From: Paraburkholderia monticola | GTDB lineage: Bacteria > Pseudomonadota > Gammaproteobacteria > Burkholderiales > Burkholderiaceae | Assembly: GCF_001580545.1 (NCBI RefSeq) | Contig: NZ_LRBG01000002.1 | Span: 186,001-250,000 of the forward strand | DNA: 64,000 bases | Direction: 5' to 3' | In this document: piece after piece, positions 35,246-45,303 of the stretch | Layout of the letters: every line of letters begins with the position of its first letter | How positions within the stretch are numbered: position 1 is the stretch's first letter | The notes under the pieces: generated by a model | Seen by the model: the letters and a program-made list of their open reading frames with translations, nothing else | Database searches by the model: none | Told to the model about the DNA's origin: nothing | Translations under genes and position numbers: made by a program

Positions 35246-36520
35246 TTACTCGCCGCGCGAAACCTTCGAGGTCTGCGCGTCGTTCTTTTCGAGCGGCCAT
35301 TGCAGCCAGTCGCGTGCATTCGACAGGCGCCCGCGCAGATCGTCGAGCGCCGCGTCGTCGCCGCGTTGCGGACCATACTCGCGCTCGGCCGCCAGAAGCA
35401 GCGGCAGGTAATCGGCGTAGGCGACGCCCTGGATATCCTGGTACGGCCACGTCGACGGCTTCACCACATATGGCGTCAGGTAGGCGAGCGCGTCACGCAA
35501 CGCCGGTCGCGCCGGGTCCGGATAATGCCATACGTCGACCCCGGCCAGCTCGCCAAAGCGCGCCATCCGGAACAGCGCCTGCAGATTGAAGGTGGAGTAA
35601 TGAAATGCGCGGGTCCGTTCGAGCTCCAGCGGCTCGCTGCCATCCGGGCGGACCTGCACGTCGATGCGCCGCGCGAGCGCTTCCGTCAGCGTCTTGCGAG
35701 CCAGCTCGCGATCGCCGGTGAAGAGTGCCTGGTCGACCACCTGCTCGTCGAAGTAGGTGCCGTGGTTGTTGCGCGACGCGGCTTCGTCAAGGCCATTCCT
35801 GCTCGTCAGCATCCAGTTCGTGTAGTCCGTGAACCACTGGTGCAGCCCCGCGACTTCCTCCGCACTCAACGCCCCCGACGGTTCGATCAGGCCGATCGTG
35901 TCGATCACCTGCCAGAAATGGCGCGTATCGATAATGCCGGTGCCCCGTCCGTCGTTGATGCCCATCACCGCCTGCGCGTACTTTAGGTTCGGGTTCATGC
36001 GCGTGGCGGGATCCAGAAACCATGTACGCAGCAGCAATGCCGCATGCCGCGCATAGCGCTCGTCACCGGAGAAGTAGTAGCCGATGCCCAATGCGCCGAC
36101 CGCGTCGGAGAAATTCTCGATCCGCTTCGAATCCGTCTCGTTGTTCTTCGCCGCCGGGTTGATCCGGCCGTCGCGGCGGACGTAGGGCAAACCGTCGTGC
36201 TTCGACGGATCGGGCCACCAGTACGGCGCGATGCTGAGGTAGTCGTGCTTGTCGCCGCTCGGCGGCAGCGTGCCTTTTTCGGTCACGGAGAACGGCCGCG
36301 TGGCGAGCGCCCGATCGGCGTCGTGCAGCAGCTTCCGATAGCTCGGCAGCAACGCCGGATCGTCGGCTGCGAGCCGGCGTTTCGCATCGGCGAGCGCGCC
36401 CGCATCCAGCGTGTAGACGGCCGGCTGCGGCGCCGTGGCCGCGAGCACAGGTGCGCCGCCTGCCGCCAGCTGGGCGAGACACGCGCCCGCGACAAGGAAA
36501 CGGTTGAATCGGTTGCTCAT
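35246..36520 (-). CDS. Secreted alginate-lyase-family protein
   Basis: A 424-residue secreted protein with a signal peptide ending at VLAA (about residue 28) and a single alginate-lyase-type alpha-toroid domain (about 95-350). Marks are GDKHDYLSIAPYWWPDPSKH, NLKYAQAVMGINDGRGTGII and the catalytic-type ASRNNHGTYFDEQVVD. It is only distantly similar to the PL5-like protein at the other end of the array, so the two are not a recent duplication. It lies 18 bases before the heptosyltransferase gene, indicating co-transcription. The substrate is unproven. Confidence 0.88.
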   Translation of the reverse strand: MSNRFNRFLVAGACLAQLAAGGAPVLAATAPQPAVYTLDAGALADAKRRLAADDPALLPSYRKLLHDADRALATRPFSVTEKGTLPPSGDKHDYLSIAPYWWPDPSKHDGLPYVRRDGRINPAAKNNETDSKRIENFSDAVGALGIGYYFSGDERYARHAALLLRTWFLDPATRMNPNLKYAQAVMGINDGRGTGIIDTRHFWQVIDTIGLIEPSGALSAEEVAGLHQWFTDYTNWMLTSRNGLDEAASRNNHGTYFDEQVVDQALFTGDRELARKTLTEALARRIDVQVRPDGSEPLELERTRAFHYSTFNLQALFRMARFGELAGVDVWHYPDPARPALRDALAYLTPYVVKPSTWPYQDIQGVAYADYLPLLLAAEREYGPQRGDDAALDDLRGRLSNARDWLQWPLEKNDAQTSKVSRGE

Positions 36521-36576
36521 TCACATGCCTCGATCAAGATGGATTGCGCTGCGCTGCGCGGCCGGCGGCGTTGCCG

Positions 36577-39291
36577 TTACTTCCGGTAAGAGAAGCCCAA
36601 AGTCACGGCGACCGGGCTCTGGTAGTGCTGCTGCCCCTTCGCGTAGCTCACATTCAGTGCAAGACGCGCGCTCTGATTCAGCGATCCGCTCACGCCGAGA
36701 GTCGCCACGCCCCAGTTCGACGGCGTCTGCGAGTTGATCGGCATACCCGCCACCGTGACCGTCTGCTCGTTGTTGAACGCGTGCATGCCGTTCAGCGAGA
36801 AGTACGGTTGCAGGTTCGTATGCCCGAACGTGACGGCCTTGCTGAGCGTCGCGCCCACCGTCGCGATGGTGGCTCCATGGGCCGCCAGGTCCACCGGCGT
36901 GCCGCTGTCGAAGAGATAGGAATTCGAATTGGCGCGCAGGTAGTCGATGCCGGCGTGGGGCTCGATGGTCCAGCCGCCGGCGAAGTTCATGCGTCGGCCG
37001 CCTTCGAGCGTCACGGAGAAGCCGTTGCCGTTATAGCTGGCATTGTTCGTGTTGCCGACGCCCGTCACGTACAGCGAATTCGACTGGCCAAGATAGCCCG
37101 CCGATGCGTCGGTGAACCAGCCGTCCTTGCCCACGAGGCCGCCATACAGGCCGACGTTGAACGGATAGACGTTCGCGGTGCCGCTGTTGCCGGCGGTCGT
37201 CCGCGCCTCCGCCACGCCGCCCGTCAAACCGAGATACCAGTTGCCGTAAGGCCGTGCGAAGCGCAGGTCGCGGCCGAATTGCGCGCCGAACACATTGGAG
37301 GTCGACTCCACGCCGACCGATTCCAGCGTCATGCGCTGTCCGTACGCGCGCACCCACAAGCCCTGGTCGGCGCCGTCACGCAATTCCGCGAATCGCGACG
37401 AGGTCTGCTCCATCTGCCTGTACCAGAGCATCGTCGCGACACCCGGCACGGCCTGCGCCACGGACGCCGCATCGCCGAGCAGACCGGTGTCGTAGATGTA
37501 GTACTGGCCGTCGACACTCTGCAAGCCGAATTTCTCCGCGCCGACGTCGAACGTGCCGTTCGGCAATGTGAAGGTGGCGCTGTCGTTCGTGCCACCGACC
37601 ACGAGGACCCGCGCACCCTTCGGCGTGGTCGTGCTGCTGTCCTGAATGTTCAGCGTGTAATTGCCGGTGCCGTTGTTGACGACGAGCTTGTCGGTCTGCC
37701 CGCTGCCGATCTGCGTATTCAGCGTGAACGCGCCGCTGCCGCTGAGTCCGTCGATGACGAACGTCTTGTACCCCGCGCTGTCGGGGGCGTTGAAGACGAC
37801 GTTGCCGCCGTTGAGCACCAGCGCGTTGGCGCTCGCATTCGCGTTGCCGGTGACCGCCAGCGCCGAGGTCGTCGCCAGCACCAGCGTGCCCTGCACGTTG
37901 CCGGACGCGAACACCGGGCCCGCCAGTGGCCCGCTCGCCGTGTCGCCGCCCACGTACAGCGTCGTCGACGCGCCGGCCGCCACGGTGGTGCCAGTCGCCG
38001 TGCCGCCGCCGATCACGAACTGCGAGCCACCGTTGGCGATGTTCGCCGCGAACGACTGGCCGCCGCTCGACACCGTCTGCGAGCCCCCCGACAAGACCTG
38101 CGTCCCGCTCGCCACGCCGCCCGCGTAGACGGTCTGACGTGCCTTCAGGCCGACCGACGTGTTGAGCGCGCTGCCGCCCGCCGACACGTACTGCGTACCG
38201 CCCGACGAGACCGCGCCAACCAGCACCGTATTGACCGCGAGACCGCTCGTCACGGTCTGGCGGGCGAACGCGTTGACCGTCGTATTCAGCGCCGTGCCGC
38301 CGCTCGCGACCGACGCGCTGCCGCCCGAATTGACGACGGTATCGCTGACGACGCCGCCCGCCGCGACCTGGACGCCGCCGCTGTTGACGATCGTGCCGCT
38401 CGCGCTGCCGCCCGCACTGACCGCTTGCGAACCGGCGTTGACGACCGTGCTGGTCGCCATGCCGCCGGAGGCCACGGCCTGGACGCCACCATTGACGACC
38501 GTGCCATTGGCCACCGCGCCCGCGCTCACGGACTGCGAGCCGCCGGACATCACCATCGCGCCGGTCGCCACGCCGCCCGACGACACCGCCTGCTTGCCGC
38601 CGCCATTGATGATCGCGTTGAAGTCCGCGCCTCCGGCCGAAATCGCCTGCGAGCCGCCCGACCCGATGATCGTGCCGATCGCGCTGCCGCCCGACAGCAC
38701 CGCCTGCTTGCCGCCGTTGTTGATGGTCGCCGCCGAGACGATGCCGTTCACGGACTGGCTGCCGCCGCTGTTCACGGTCGCCGAAATCGCCACGCCGCCG
38801 GCCGACACGAGTTGCTTGCCGCCGTTGTTGACGGTCGCCGACGTGTCGGTGCCGAACACGGTTTGGGTGCCGCCGCTGTTGATCGTCGCCGAGATCGTCG
38901 CGCCGCCGGACGACACGAACTGCTTGCCGCCGTTGTTGATGGTCGCCGACGTATCGGTGCCGAACACGGTCTGACTGCCGCCGCTGTTGACGATGGTCGC
39001 GGTCGTTGCGCCGCCGGCTGTAACGGTCTGCTTGCCGCCGGAGTTGATCGTCGTGGCGCTGAGCGTCGTGCCGCTCGTGACGTTGGCCGCGCAACCCGAA
39101 TTCGCCGGCGACCCCGGCAAGATCTGACCGCTCGCGCACGACTGCGCGTACGCCGCCTGGCTCGCGAGCGCGGGCAGCACCACCGCCAGCAACGCGGACA
39201 GCGCGTTCAGGCGCAACGAGGTATCGATACCCGAGGAGGACCGCGCCGAAGCATTGCGCTTCCCGACGGCGCGCGATTGTGTCGTTTTCAT
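36577..39291 (-). CDS. AIDA-I-like autotransporter adhesin with strand-loop-strand repeats
   Basis: A 904-residue type Va autotransporter. A long signal peptide (SALLAVVLPALASQAAYA, cleavage near 49) is followed by about 20 imperfect 17-20-residue repeats (residues 72-448, type TVVNSGGSQTVSAGGSASGT), a pertactin-like passenger end (about 510-600) and a C-terminal beta-barrel (about 640-904, ending LGFSYRK). Ser-Gly-Gly repeats of this type are the substrate of autotransporter heptosyltransferases, and such a gene follows in the array. Compared with AIDA-I the passenger is short. Predicted role: glycosylated surface adhesin or autoaggregation factor. Confidence 0.93.
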   Translation of the reverse strand: MKTTQSRAVGKRNASARSSSGIDTSLRLNALSALLAVVLPALASQAAYAQSCASGQILPGSPANSGCAANVTSGTTLSATTINSGGKQTVTAGGATTATIVNSGGSQTVFGTDTSATINNGGKQFVSSGGATISATINSGGTQTVFGTDTSATVNNGGKQLVSAGGVAISATVNSGGSQSVNGIVSAATINNGGKQAVLSGGSAIGTIIGSGGSQAISAGGADFNAIINGGGKQAVSSGGVATGAMVMSGGSQSVSAGAVANGTVVNGGVQAVASGGMATSTVVNAGSQAVSAGGSASGTIVNSGGVQVAAGGVVSDTVVNSGGSASVASGGTALNTTVNAFARQTVTSGLAVNTVLVGAVSSGGTQYVSAGGSALNTSVGLKARQTVYAGGVASGTQVLSGGSQTVSSGGQSFAANIANGGSQFVIGGGTATGTTVAAGASTTLYVGGDTASGPLAGPVFASGNVQGTLVLATTSALAVTGNANASANALVLNGGNVVFNAPDSAGYKTFVIDGLSGSGAFTLNTQIGSGQTDKLVVNNGTGNYTLNIQDSSTTTPKGARVLVVGGTNDSATFTLPNGTFDVGAEKFGLQSVDGQYYIYDTGLLGDAASVAQAVPGVATMLWYRQMEQTSSRFAELRDGADQGLWVRAYGQRMTLESVGVESTSNVFGAQFGRDLRFARPYGNWYLGLTGGVAEARTTAGNSGTANVYPFNVGLYGGLVGKDGWFTDASAGYLGQSNSLYVTGVGNTNNASYNGNGFSVTLEGGRRMNFAGGWTIEPHAGIDYLRANSNSYLFDSGTPVDLAAHGATIATVGATLSKAVTFGHTNLQPYFSLNGMHAFNNEQTVTVAGMPINSQTPSNWGVATLGVSGSLNQSARLALNVSYAKGQQHYQSPVAVTLGFSYRK
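37942..39078 (-). repeat. About twenty degenerate 51-60-bp repeats in the autotransporter passenger
   Basis: The stretch encodes residues 72-450, a chain of 17-20-residue units with the pattern T-x-x-N-S-G-G-x-Q-x-V-x-x-G-G. Early units alternate two types (ending GTDTSA or GGATISA), a higher-order repeat that points to past pairwise duplication. Confidence 0.85.
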
Positions 39292-39378
39292 TTGTTATCC
39301 GTTATGTCTTGGCGAGACAGCAACGCGGCCGCCCGCGGCATTTTCGAGATGCATCACCCGAGCCCGGCAGGGCGGCTA

Positions 39379-40641
39379 TCAGAAGGTCGTCAGGATGCCG
39401 ACGCCGAAGCCGAGCGGATCCGCGCCGGGACTTCTCGCGCTGACGCTTTGCACGACCGGTGTCGAGTCGAAATCGTAGAGACCCTGGCTGCGGTTCCAGA
39501 TACGGCTCACATAGGTCGCGACCGACGTGCGCTTGCTGAACTGGTATTCGTAGACGAGCGAGGCCTGCTGCGCGCCGGTGCTGCTCTGGTTGGCGGTAAG
39601 GCACGAGGCGCTCACATTGGCGGCTGCCCCGCTGCAGTTGAGTCCGCGGGCGATACCGTAGGACGCGATCAGTTCGTGGCGTCCGAGGTTCTTCGCGAAG
39701 CTGATCGTCGCTGCCTGACGGGAGACGCGACCGTCGCCCATGGCGGCCTTCTTGCCGTAGGTGCCGTCCGAGCCCGCATAGTCCAGACCGAACGCGACGG
39801 CAAACGTCGGCGTGAACGAATAGCGCCCGACGATGCGATGGTCCCAGTCGTTTCCGCTCGCCGCCAGCTTGTTCTGATCGAGGCGGGACTCATAGACGTA
39901 TTGCAGATAGAGGGGGCCCGCGCCGTAGCTTCCCGACAACGTGTACACACGGCCAGCGGGGGTATCGTCCGACGGATCCGACTGGTTATTGCTGTACAGG
40001 AAGTGGCCGACCAGCCCCTCGGAATCTTTCGACGTCGAGTAGAGCACCGCACCCGCGACGCGCTGGTTGAACTGCAGCGACGTGCCGTTGAGCGTCGTCA
40101 TCAGCGTCGTCGTGCTCGCAATCGGCAACTGGTCGCCGAGGAACTTGTAGATGCCCACCGTGTTGTACAGCGGCGAGGTCAGGTAGCCCATCTCGAGCAC
40201 GCCGAATTTGTCGCTCTGTACGCCGACGAACGTGTCGCGGCCGGCGAAAGTGCCACTGGCGTTGGTGTTGGTGCCGGTGCCGAGGTTGATCGTGTTCTCG
40301 TACTGGAAGATCGCCTGCCAGCCGCCGCCGAGATCTTCGGTGCCGCGAATGCCCCAGAAGGAACCGTTGCTCGCGAAGCGGACCGCGGCCGGGCCGTTGA
40401 CGCCCGGGCTGCGCGCGCCCGTCGACTTGGTGTAAGCGATCGTCGGTGTCAGCAGGCCGTACAGCTGCACCGCGTTGCCGGTCATCGGCATGCCGTCGCC
40501 CGAGACCGGTTGGCTGACGAGATCGTAGCCGAGGGGCGACTGCGCCTCTTCGGCCCCGAGCTTGCTCTGGCCTTCCTGTGCAGACACGGACCCGCTTGCG
40601 AGAAAACAGGCGCACACCGCCGCGAATATTTCTTTTTTCAT
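39379..40641 (-). CDS. Outer-membrane porin (Burkholderiaceae OmpC-like)
   Basis: A 420-residue 16-strand general porin of the betaproteobacterial family. Signal peptide EIFAAVCACFLASGSVSA is cleaved near residue 21. Family patterns include VQLYGLLTPTIAYT, SFWGIRGTEDLGGGWQAIFQ, FVGVQSDKFGVLEMGYL and the C-terminal beta-strand ending ILTTF with a terminal Phe. A GGAGA ribosome site precedes the ATG. It leads the six-gene minus-strand array and has its own strong promoter, so it may serve for uptake of oligosaccharides released by the lyases. Confidence 0.92.
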   Translation of the reverse strand: MKKEIFAAVCACFLASGSVSAQEGQSKLGAEEAQSPLGYDLVSQPVSGDGMPMTGNAVQLYGLLTPTIAYTKSTGARSPGVNGPAAVRFASNGSFWGIRGTEDLGGGWQAIFQYENTINLGTGTNTNASGTFAGRDTFVGVQSDKFGVLEMGYLTSPLYNTVGIYKFLGDQLPIASTTTLMTTLNGTSLQFNQRVAGAVLYSTSKDSEGLVGHFLYSNNQSDPSDDTPAGRVYTLSGSYGAGPLYLQYVYESRLDQNKLAASGNDWDHRIVGRYSFTPTFAVAFGLDYAGSDGTYGKKAAMGDGRVSRQAATISFAKNLGRHELIASYGIARGLNCSGAAANVSASCLTANQSSTGAQQASLVYEYQFSKRTSVATYVSRIWNRSQGLYDFDSTPVVQSVSARSPGADPLGFGVGILTTF

Positions 40642-40769
40642 CTGGTCTCCAGTTTTTCTTCTATGCGCTCGCCTGCCCGTGCTGCCTGATGCCACCCGGA
40701 CCCTCCCCACCTTCAGCGCGGACGTTTTGCGCCGAGAGTGGTATGACACGCCTTAGAAAACGATTTCCT

Positions 40770-40798
40770 ATTCTCAAGTTTCGCCGCTTGAGTGTCAA
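40770..40798 (-). promoter_or_regulatory. Sigma-70 promoter of the porin-autotransporter array with internal dyad
   Basis: On the minus strand TTGACA (40793-40798) and GAGAAT (40770-40775) are 17 bases apart, a near-ideal sigma-70 pair. Within the spacer, CTCAAG and CTTGAG (40773-40792) form a 6-bp dyad, a typical place for a repressor. The leader to the porin start would be about 120 bases. Confidence 0.7.
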
Positions 40799-41608
40799 CA
40801 GAAATCGCAATGATGGAAACGGTGGTTGGCAAGCTCAACGCGAGAGATTGCACGTGACCGGTATCGTGAAATCCCTATGGTTACGGCGTATTTCTGATGT
40901 TGTCGGCTTTTTTTGAGCTGACGCATAGATCGGAAAACACGCCCATTCGGGAATCCACCATGAAAATTGGTGCCCCTAGACCGAAGGACAAACGTTTTCC
41001 TATTTCGGGCTTTTCGCTCTTGAAAGCATTGCGCTCCAGGGCCGTTGGTCAACGCGGGGACGCGGCGGGCGCGGCGCTGGCAATGGAGGGCGTAGGAGGG
41101 GGGCGCGACGATCAGAAGCCACGGGCGGCGCCACGTAGCCGATTAGCTGTTCTTGTTCAGGTAGACAGGGATGGCACACAGGTGTGGGGCAGTGCGGTAG
41201 TCGAGCACTGTGGGCCCTCTTACGGTTCCGGAGCGGACAAACGCTCGCGGCAATACCGGATGCGTTTCTCCTATGAAACTGGACCGGTGAATTTCGCTCC
41301 CCCGGCCGCGCGGCACTTTATTACATTTTCATAGCGCCATGCAACGTCACGGTTCGACGAGCGTAGCGTCGAAGTGCGACTCGCTGCGGTGTTTACCCTG
41401 GGTAGCCGCTGTTTAGCATAAGCTTTTGGGCGCATGCGGGCGCCAGTGGTCCTGGCCGCCGTGCATGCGCGGCGCTGCAGAACCGAGATCTCGACCGTAA
41501 GTGATTGTTTTTATGTGGAAACGAGTCACTGCTGCGCCGGGATGGGGTTGCCGGGTCAAACTTGAGTGAGTCTCGACATCCGTCCGCCGGGCCGCTACTC
41601 CCCACTTC
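40799..41608. other. Intergenic region between porin promoter and groESL promoter
   Basis: About 810 bases with no convincing gene; open frames here lack ribosome sites and protein-like composition. A short dyad TTCGACG/CGTCGAA lies at 41353-41373. The region separates the divergent accessory array from the housekeeping groESL operon and may be an insertion boundary. Confidence 0.4.
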
Positions 41609-41637
41609 TTGAATTTGTCACCACCCGTCCATATAAT
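41609..41637 (+). promoter_or_regulatory. groESL promoter
   Basis: TTGAAT (41609-41614) and TATAAT (41632-41637) with a 17-base spacer form a strong sigma-70 promoter. CTTGAA at 41608 with CCATAT about 15 bases on also resembles a sigma-32 site, so the two may overlap. Confidence 0.8.
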
Positions 41638-41663
41638 TAGCACTCGCTGCACGAGAGTGCTAA
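41637..41663 (+). promoter_or_regulatory. CIRCE operator (HrcA binding site)
   Basis: TTAGCACTC, nine bases, GAGTGCTAA: a perfect match to the CIRCE consensus. It begins at the last base of the -10 box, so HrcA binding would block groESL transcription until heat stress. Confidence 0.97.
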
Positions 41664-41735
41664 CAACATCGCCGGTTGGCTCGGCCAGCCGGGTTTTTCT
41701 CAGCGTTCTTCAGTCTCAATCAGAGAGGAGTATGT

Positions 41736-42026
41736 ATGAACCTTCGTCCTTTGCATGATCGCGTGATCGTCAAGCGTCTGGATCAAGAAACCAAGACCGC
41801 GTCGGGCATCGTGATCCCCGAAGCCGCAGCGGAAAAGCCGGATCAGGGCGAAATCCTCGCAGTCGGCCCGGGCAAGCGTGACGACAAGGGCGCACAAATC
41901 GCGCTCGACGTGAAGGTCGGTGATCGCGTCCTGTTCGGCAAGTACGCTGGCCAGACCGTCAAGGTCGACGGCAACGAACTGCTCGTGATGCGCGAAGAAG
42001 ACATCATGGCCGTGGTGCAGAAGTAA
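41736..42026 (+). CDS. groES: Co-chaperonin GroES
   Basis: A 96-residue co-chaperonin that caps the GroEL ring. [20 protein letters not shown] at the start, the mobile loop SGIVIPEAA and the dome loop are all present, and the length is exactly normal. The ATG at 41736 is chosen over 41732 (different frame) and follows GAGAGGAG. Transcribed with groEL from a CIRCE-controlled promoter. Confidence 0.98.
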   Translation: MNLRPLHDRVIVKRLDQETKTASGIVIPEAAAEKPDQGEILAVGPGKRDDKGAQIALDVKVGDRVLFGKYAGQTVKVDGNELLVMREEDIMAVVQK

Positions 42027-42076
42027 GCGCAAAGTCGCTACTTCCCCGGTTATATCCAAAGAATTCAAGGAGTTAG

Positions 42077-43720
<1,644 letters not shown>

Positions 43721-43828
43721 TTCCGCTCGGGCCTCGTGGTCCGGCTGCGTGGTCAAACCACCGCGGCTGGATCGCCGACGAGGCCCGGCTGGAAGTCCAT
43801 GTGGGGAGTGCGCTGCGAGGCGCGCTTT

Positions 43829-43870
43829 CCCAAAAGAAAAAACCCGCTTATGCGGGTTTTTTCTTTTGGG
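43829..43870. terminator. Bidirectional terminator between groEL and cysC
   Basis: A perfect 19-bp inverted repeat with a 4-base loop (TTAT). The core CCCGC/GCGGG is flanked by A6 and T6 runs on both sides, so it can stop transcripts of both convergent genes. Confidence 0.95.
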
Positions 43871-43922
43871 TCCGGCGTTAACGTGGTTCCTGGCGAGCGT
43901 CTCCTGACGCCCTCGGTCCGGG

Positions 43923-44561
43923 TCAATCGCCTGCCGTTTGGGCGCTACGTTGAGCCGATGTTTCAAGACACTTTTCGCGCAGGAAATGGAAGATCTGCGC
44001 GACGCTTTCCGCGGGGCTCAGCGTCCCTGTGTCGACGTGCAAGTCGGGGTCGGTCGGCGCTTCATAGGGCGCGGACACGCCGGTGAACGAACTGATCTCG
44101 CCAGACTTCGCTTTCGCGTAGAGGCCTTTCGGATCGCGGCTCGCACAGGTGGCGAGCGGGGCGGACACATAGGTCTCGACGAACCTGTCGGGTCCGATGA
44201 TCGCGCGCGCCATCGCCCGGTCTTCGCGGATCGGCGAAATCAGCGCCGCAATGACAATCAAGCCCGCGTCGTTCATCAGTTGGGCGACGTGCGCCACGCG
44301 GCGGATGTTTTCGCGGCGGTCGTGGCGCTCGAAACCGAGGTCGCTGGCCAGGCCATGGCGGATATTGTCGCCGTCGAGCACATAGCAGGCGTGACCGAGC
44401 CCGATCAACTGCTCCTCGAGCGCAAACGCGAGCGTCGATTTGCCGGCACCGGACAGGCCGGTCAGCCAGATCGTGGCGGGCTTCTGGCCGAACATGCGGA
44501 TGCGATCCTGCACCGCGATGTTGCCGTGGAAGCGTTGCACGAAGTGGGGCGGCTCTTGCAT
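43923..44561 (-). CDS. cysC: Adenylylsulfate (APS) kinase
   Basis: A 212-residue kinase phosphorylating APS to PAPS, the sulfate donor. The P-loop WLTGLSGAGKSTLAFALEEQ, DGDNIRHGLASDLGF, the phospho-Ser region ISPIREDRAMAR and GLYAKAKSGEI are present. The start at 44561 has AGGAGA eight bases upstream; an in-frame ATG at 44591 overlaps the stop of the upstream remnant gene (ATGA) and would add ten residues. No cysD/cysN sulfurylase genes are adjacent, so PAPS made here may serve sulfation of a surface polysaccharide rather than cysteine synthesis. Confidence 0.93.
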   Translation of the reverse strand: MQEPPHFVQRFHGNIAVQDRIRMFGQKPATIWLTGLSGAGKSTLAFALEEQLIGLGHACYVLDGDNIRHGLASDLGFERHDRRENIRRVAHVAQLMNDAGLIVIAALISPIREDRAMARAIIGPDRFVETYVSAPLATCASRDPKGLYAKAKSGEISSFTGVSAPYEAPTDPDLHVDTGTLSPAESVAQIFHFLREKCLETSAQRSAQTAGD

Positions 44562-44587
44562 GGATAGGTTCTCCTGATTCTTCTGGC

Positions 44588-44846
44588 TCATTCGCAGTGC
44601 CAGCCTTGCCTCCACGTACCGGCGTTATGCAGGCTTTCGGTGGAATCCGCGATGGTAACGCGAAAGCCTTTCGGAGTGCCTCCGGCAGTGGAATCGAAAA
44701 TCCGCTGTGTGCGCTCGGATAGCCGGCGCTCGCTATGTCGGGCCGCGGCAAGCCGCTGTGGCCGGTCGCGACGATTTGCGTGCCGACTCGCACCTCGAGC
44801 GGGACCTGCTGCTCCGGTTCGCTCAGGTCGACCCGCCCAGCCATCC
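44588..44846 (-). pseudogene. Frameshifted 3' remnant of a glycosyltransferase-type gene before cysC
   Basis: One minus-strand frame reads a beta-rich module (VDLSEPEQQVPLEVRVGTQI, GLPRPDIASAGYPSAHSGFS, IPLPEALRK); the protein-like sequence then continues in the next frame (GFRVTIADSTESLHNAGTWR, ending GWHCE and a stop). A one-base loss in a G-run near 44657 would explain the jump. The 5' side is blocked by a stop just upstream, so most of the gene is gone. Similar modules occur, to my knowledge, inside large glycosyltransferases and sulfotransferases of Burkholderiaceae. Its stop overlaps an ATG in the cysC frame. Confidence 0.6.
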
Positions 44847-45254
44847 ACTACGCCGTCGCGCTATAGACGTGCGAACTATCGAGCTGATCTATTTCGGATT
44901 GAATCACGCGGTCATTACCTTTATTCAAATCAAAAAACGAAATGACGGTCGAGCGCCGCATTTCGGTGGATGGATGAAAAAGGTCGGGAATGACATGCGT
45001 GGACATATGACTACTGGTGATGGGTAAAAGTCTAGCCGCATGCTCTCAATGACGTTGTAACGTTTCATTACGCAATAAAACGTTCGCTTACGAAAACCCA
45101 ACCGGCATCATGCTGTTACGCGAAACAAATTTGTGAGCGAATTGAAATGTGCACAAAACACCGCAGCATCGATAAGTGGAACTGATCTGCGTTATCAATT
45201 TTCGAGGCAAATCGAATGAACATTCGCATAATTTGCGAATAAAGCATCAAATAA
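44847..45254. other. AT-rich leader region upstream of the remnant gene
   Basis: About 400 bases, clearly less GC-rich than surrounding genes, without a gene. It contains the direct repeats CGTTTCATTACG (45061-45072) and CGTTCGCTTACG (45081-45092), spaced exactly 20 bases, and the small dyad CGTTGTAACG just before. It probably holds the old promoter of the decayed gene and cysC. Confidence 0.45.
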
Positions 45255-45278
45255 AAAACCCGCTCAAGAGCGGGTTTT
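45255..45278. terminator. Terminator after thiD
   Basis: CCCGCT and AGCGGG form a 6-bp stem with a 4-base loop, extended by A4/T4 pairs. On the minus strand it is followed by a T-run, 26 bases after the thiD stop codon. Confidence 0.88.
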
Positions 45279-45303
45279 CACTGGGTGCTGGCGAATTGCA
45301 AGG

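Noticed and set aside
37942..39078. Possible CRISPR or satellite array
   Set aside because: Variable unit length and a clear autotransporter passenger repeat explain the periodicity.
36544..40689. A 1381-codon open frame antisense to the autotransporter and porin
   Set aside because: It mirrors the repeats of the real genes and is Arg-rich, with no signal or domain. The minus-strand genes have signal peptides, ribosome sites and a promoter.
40897..41334. 145-codon frame between the porin and groES
   Set aside because: No ribosome site, odd composition and overlap with promoter-like DNA; no family recognised.
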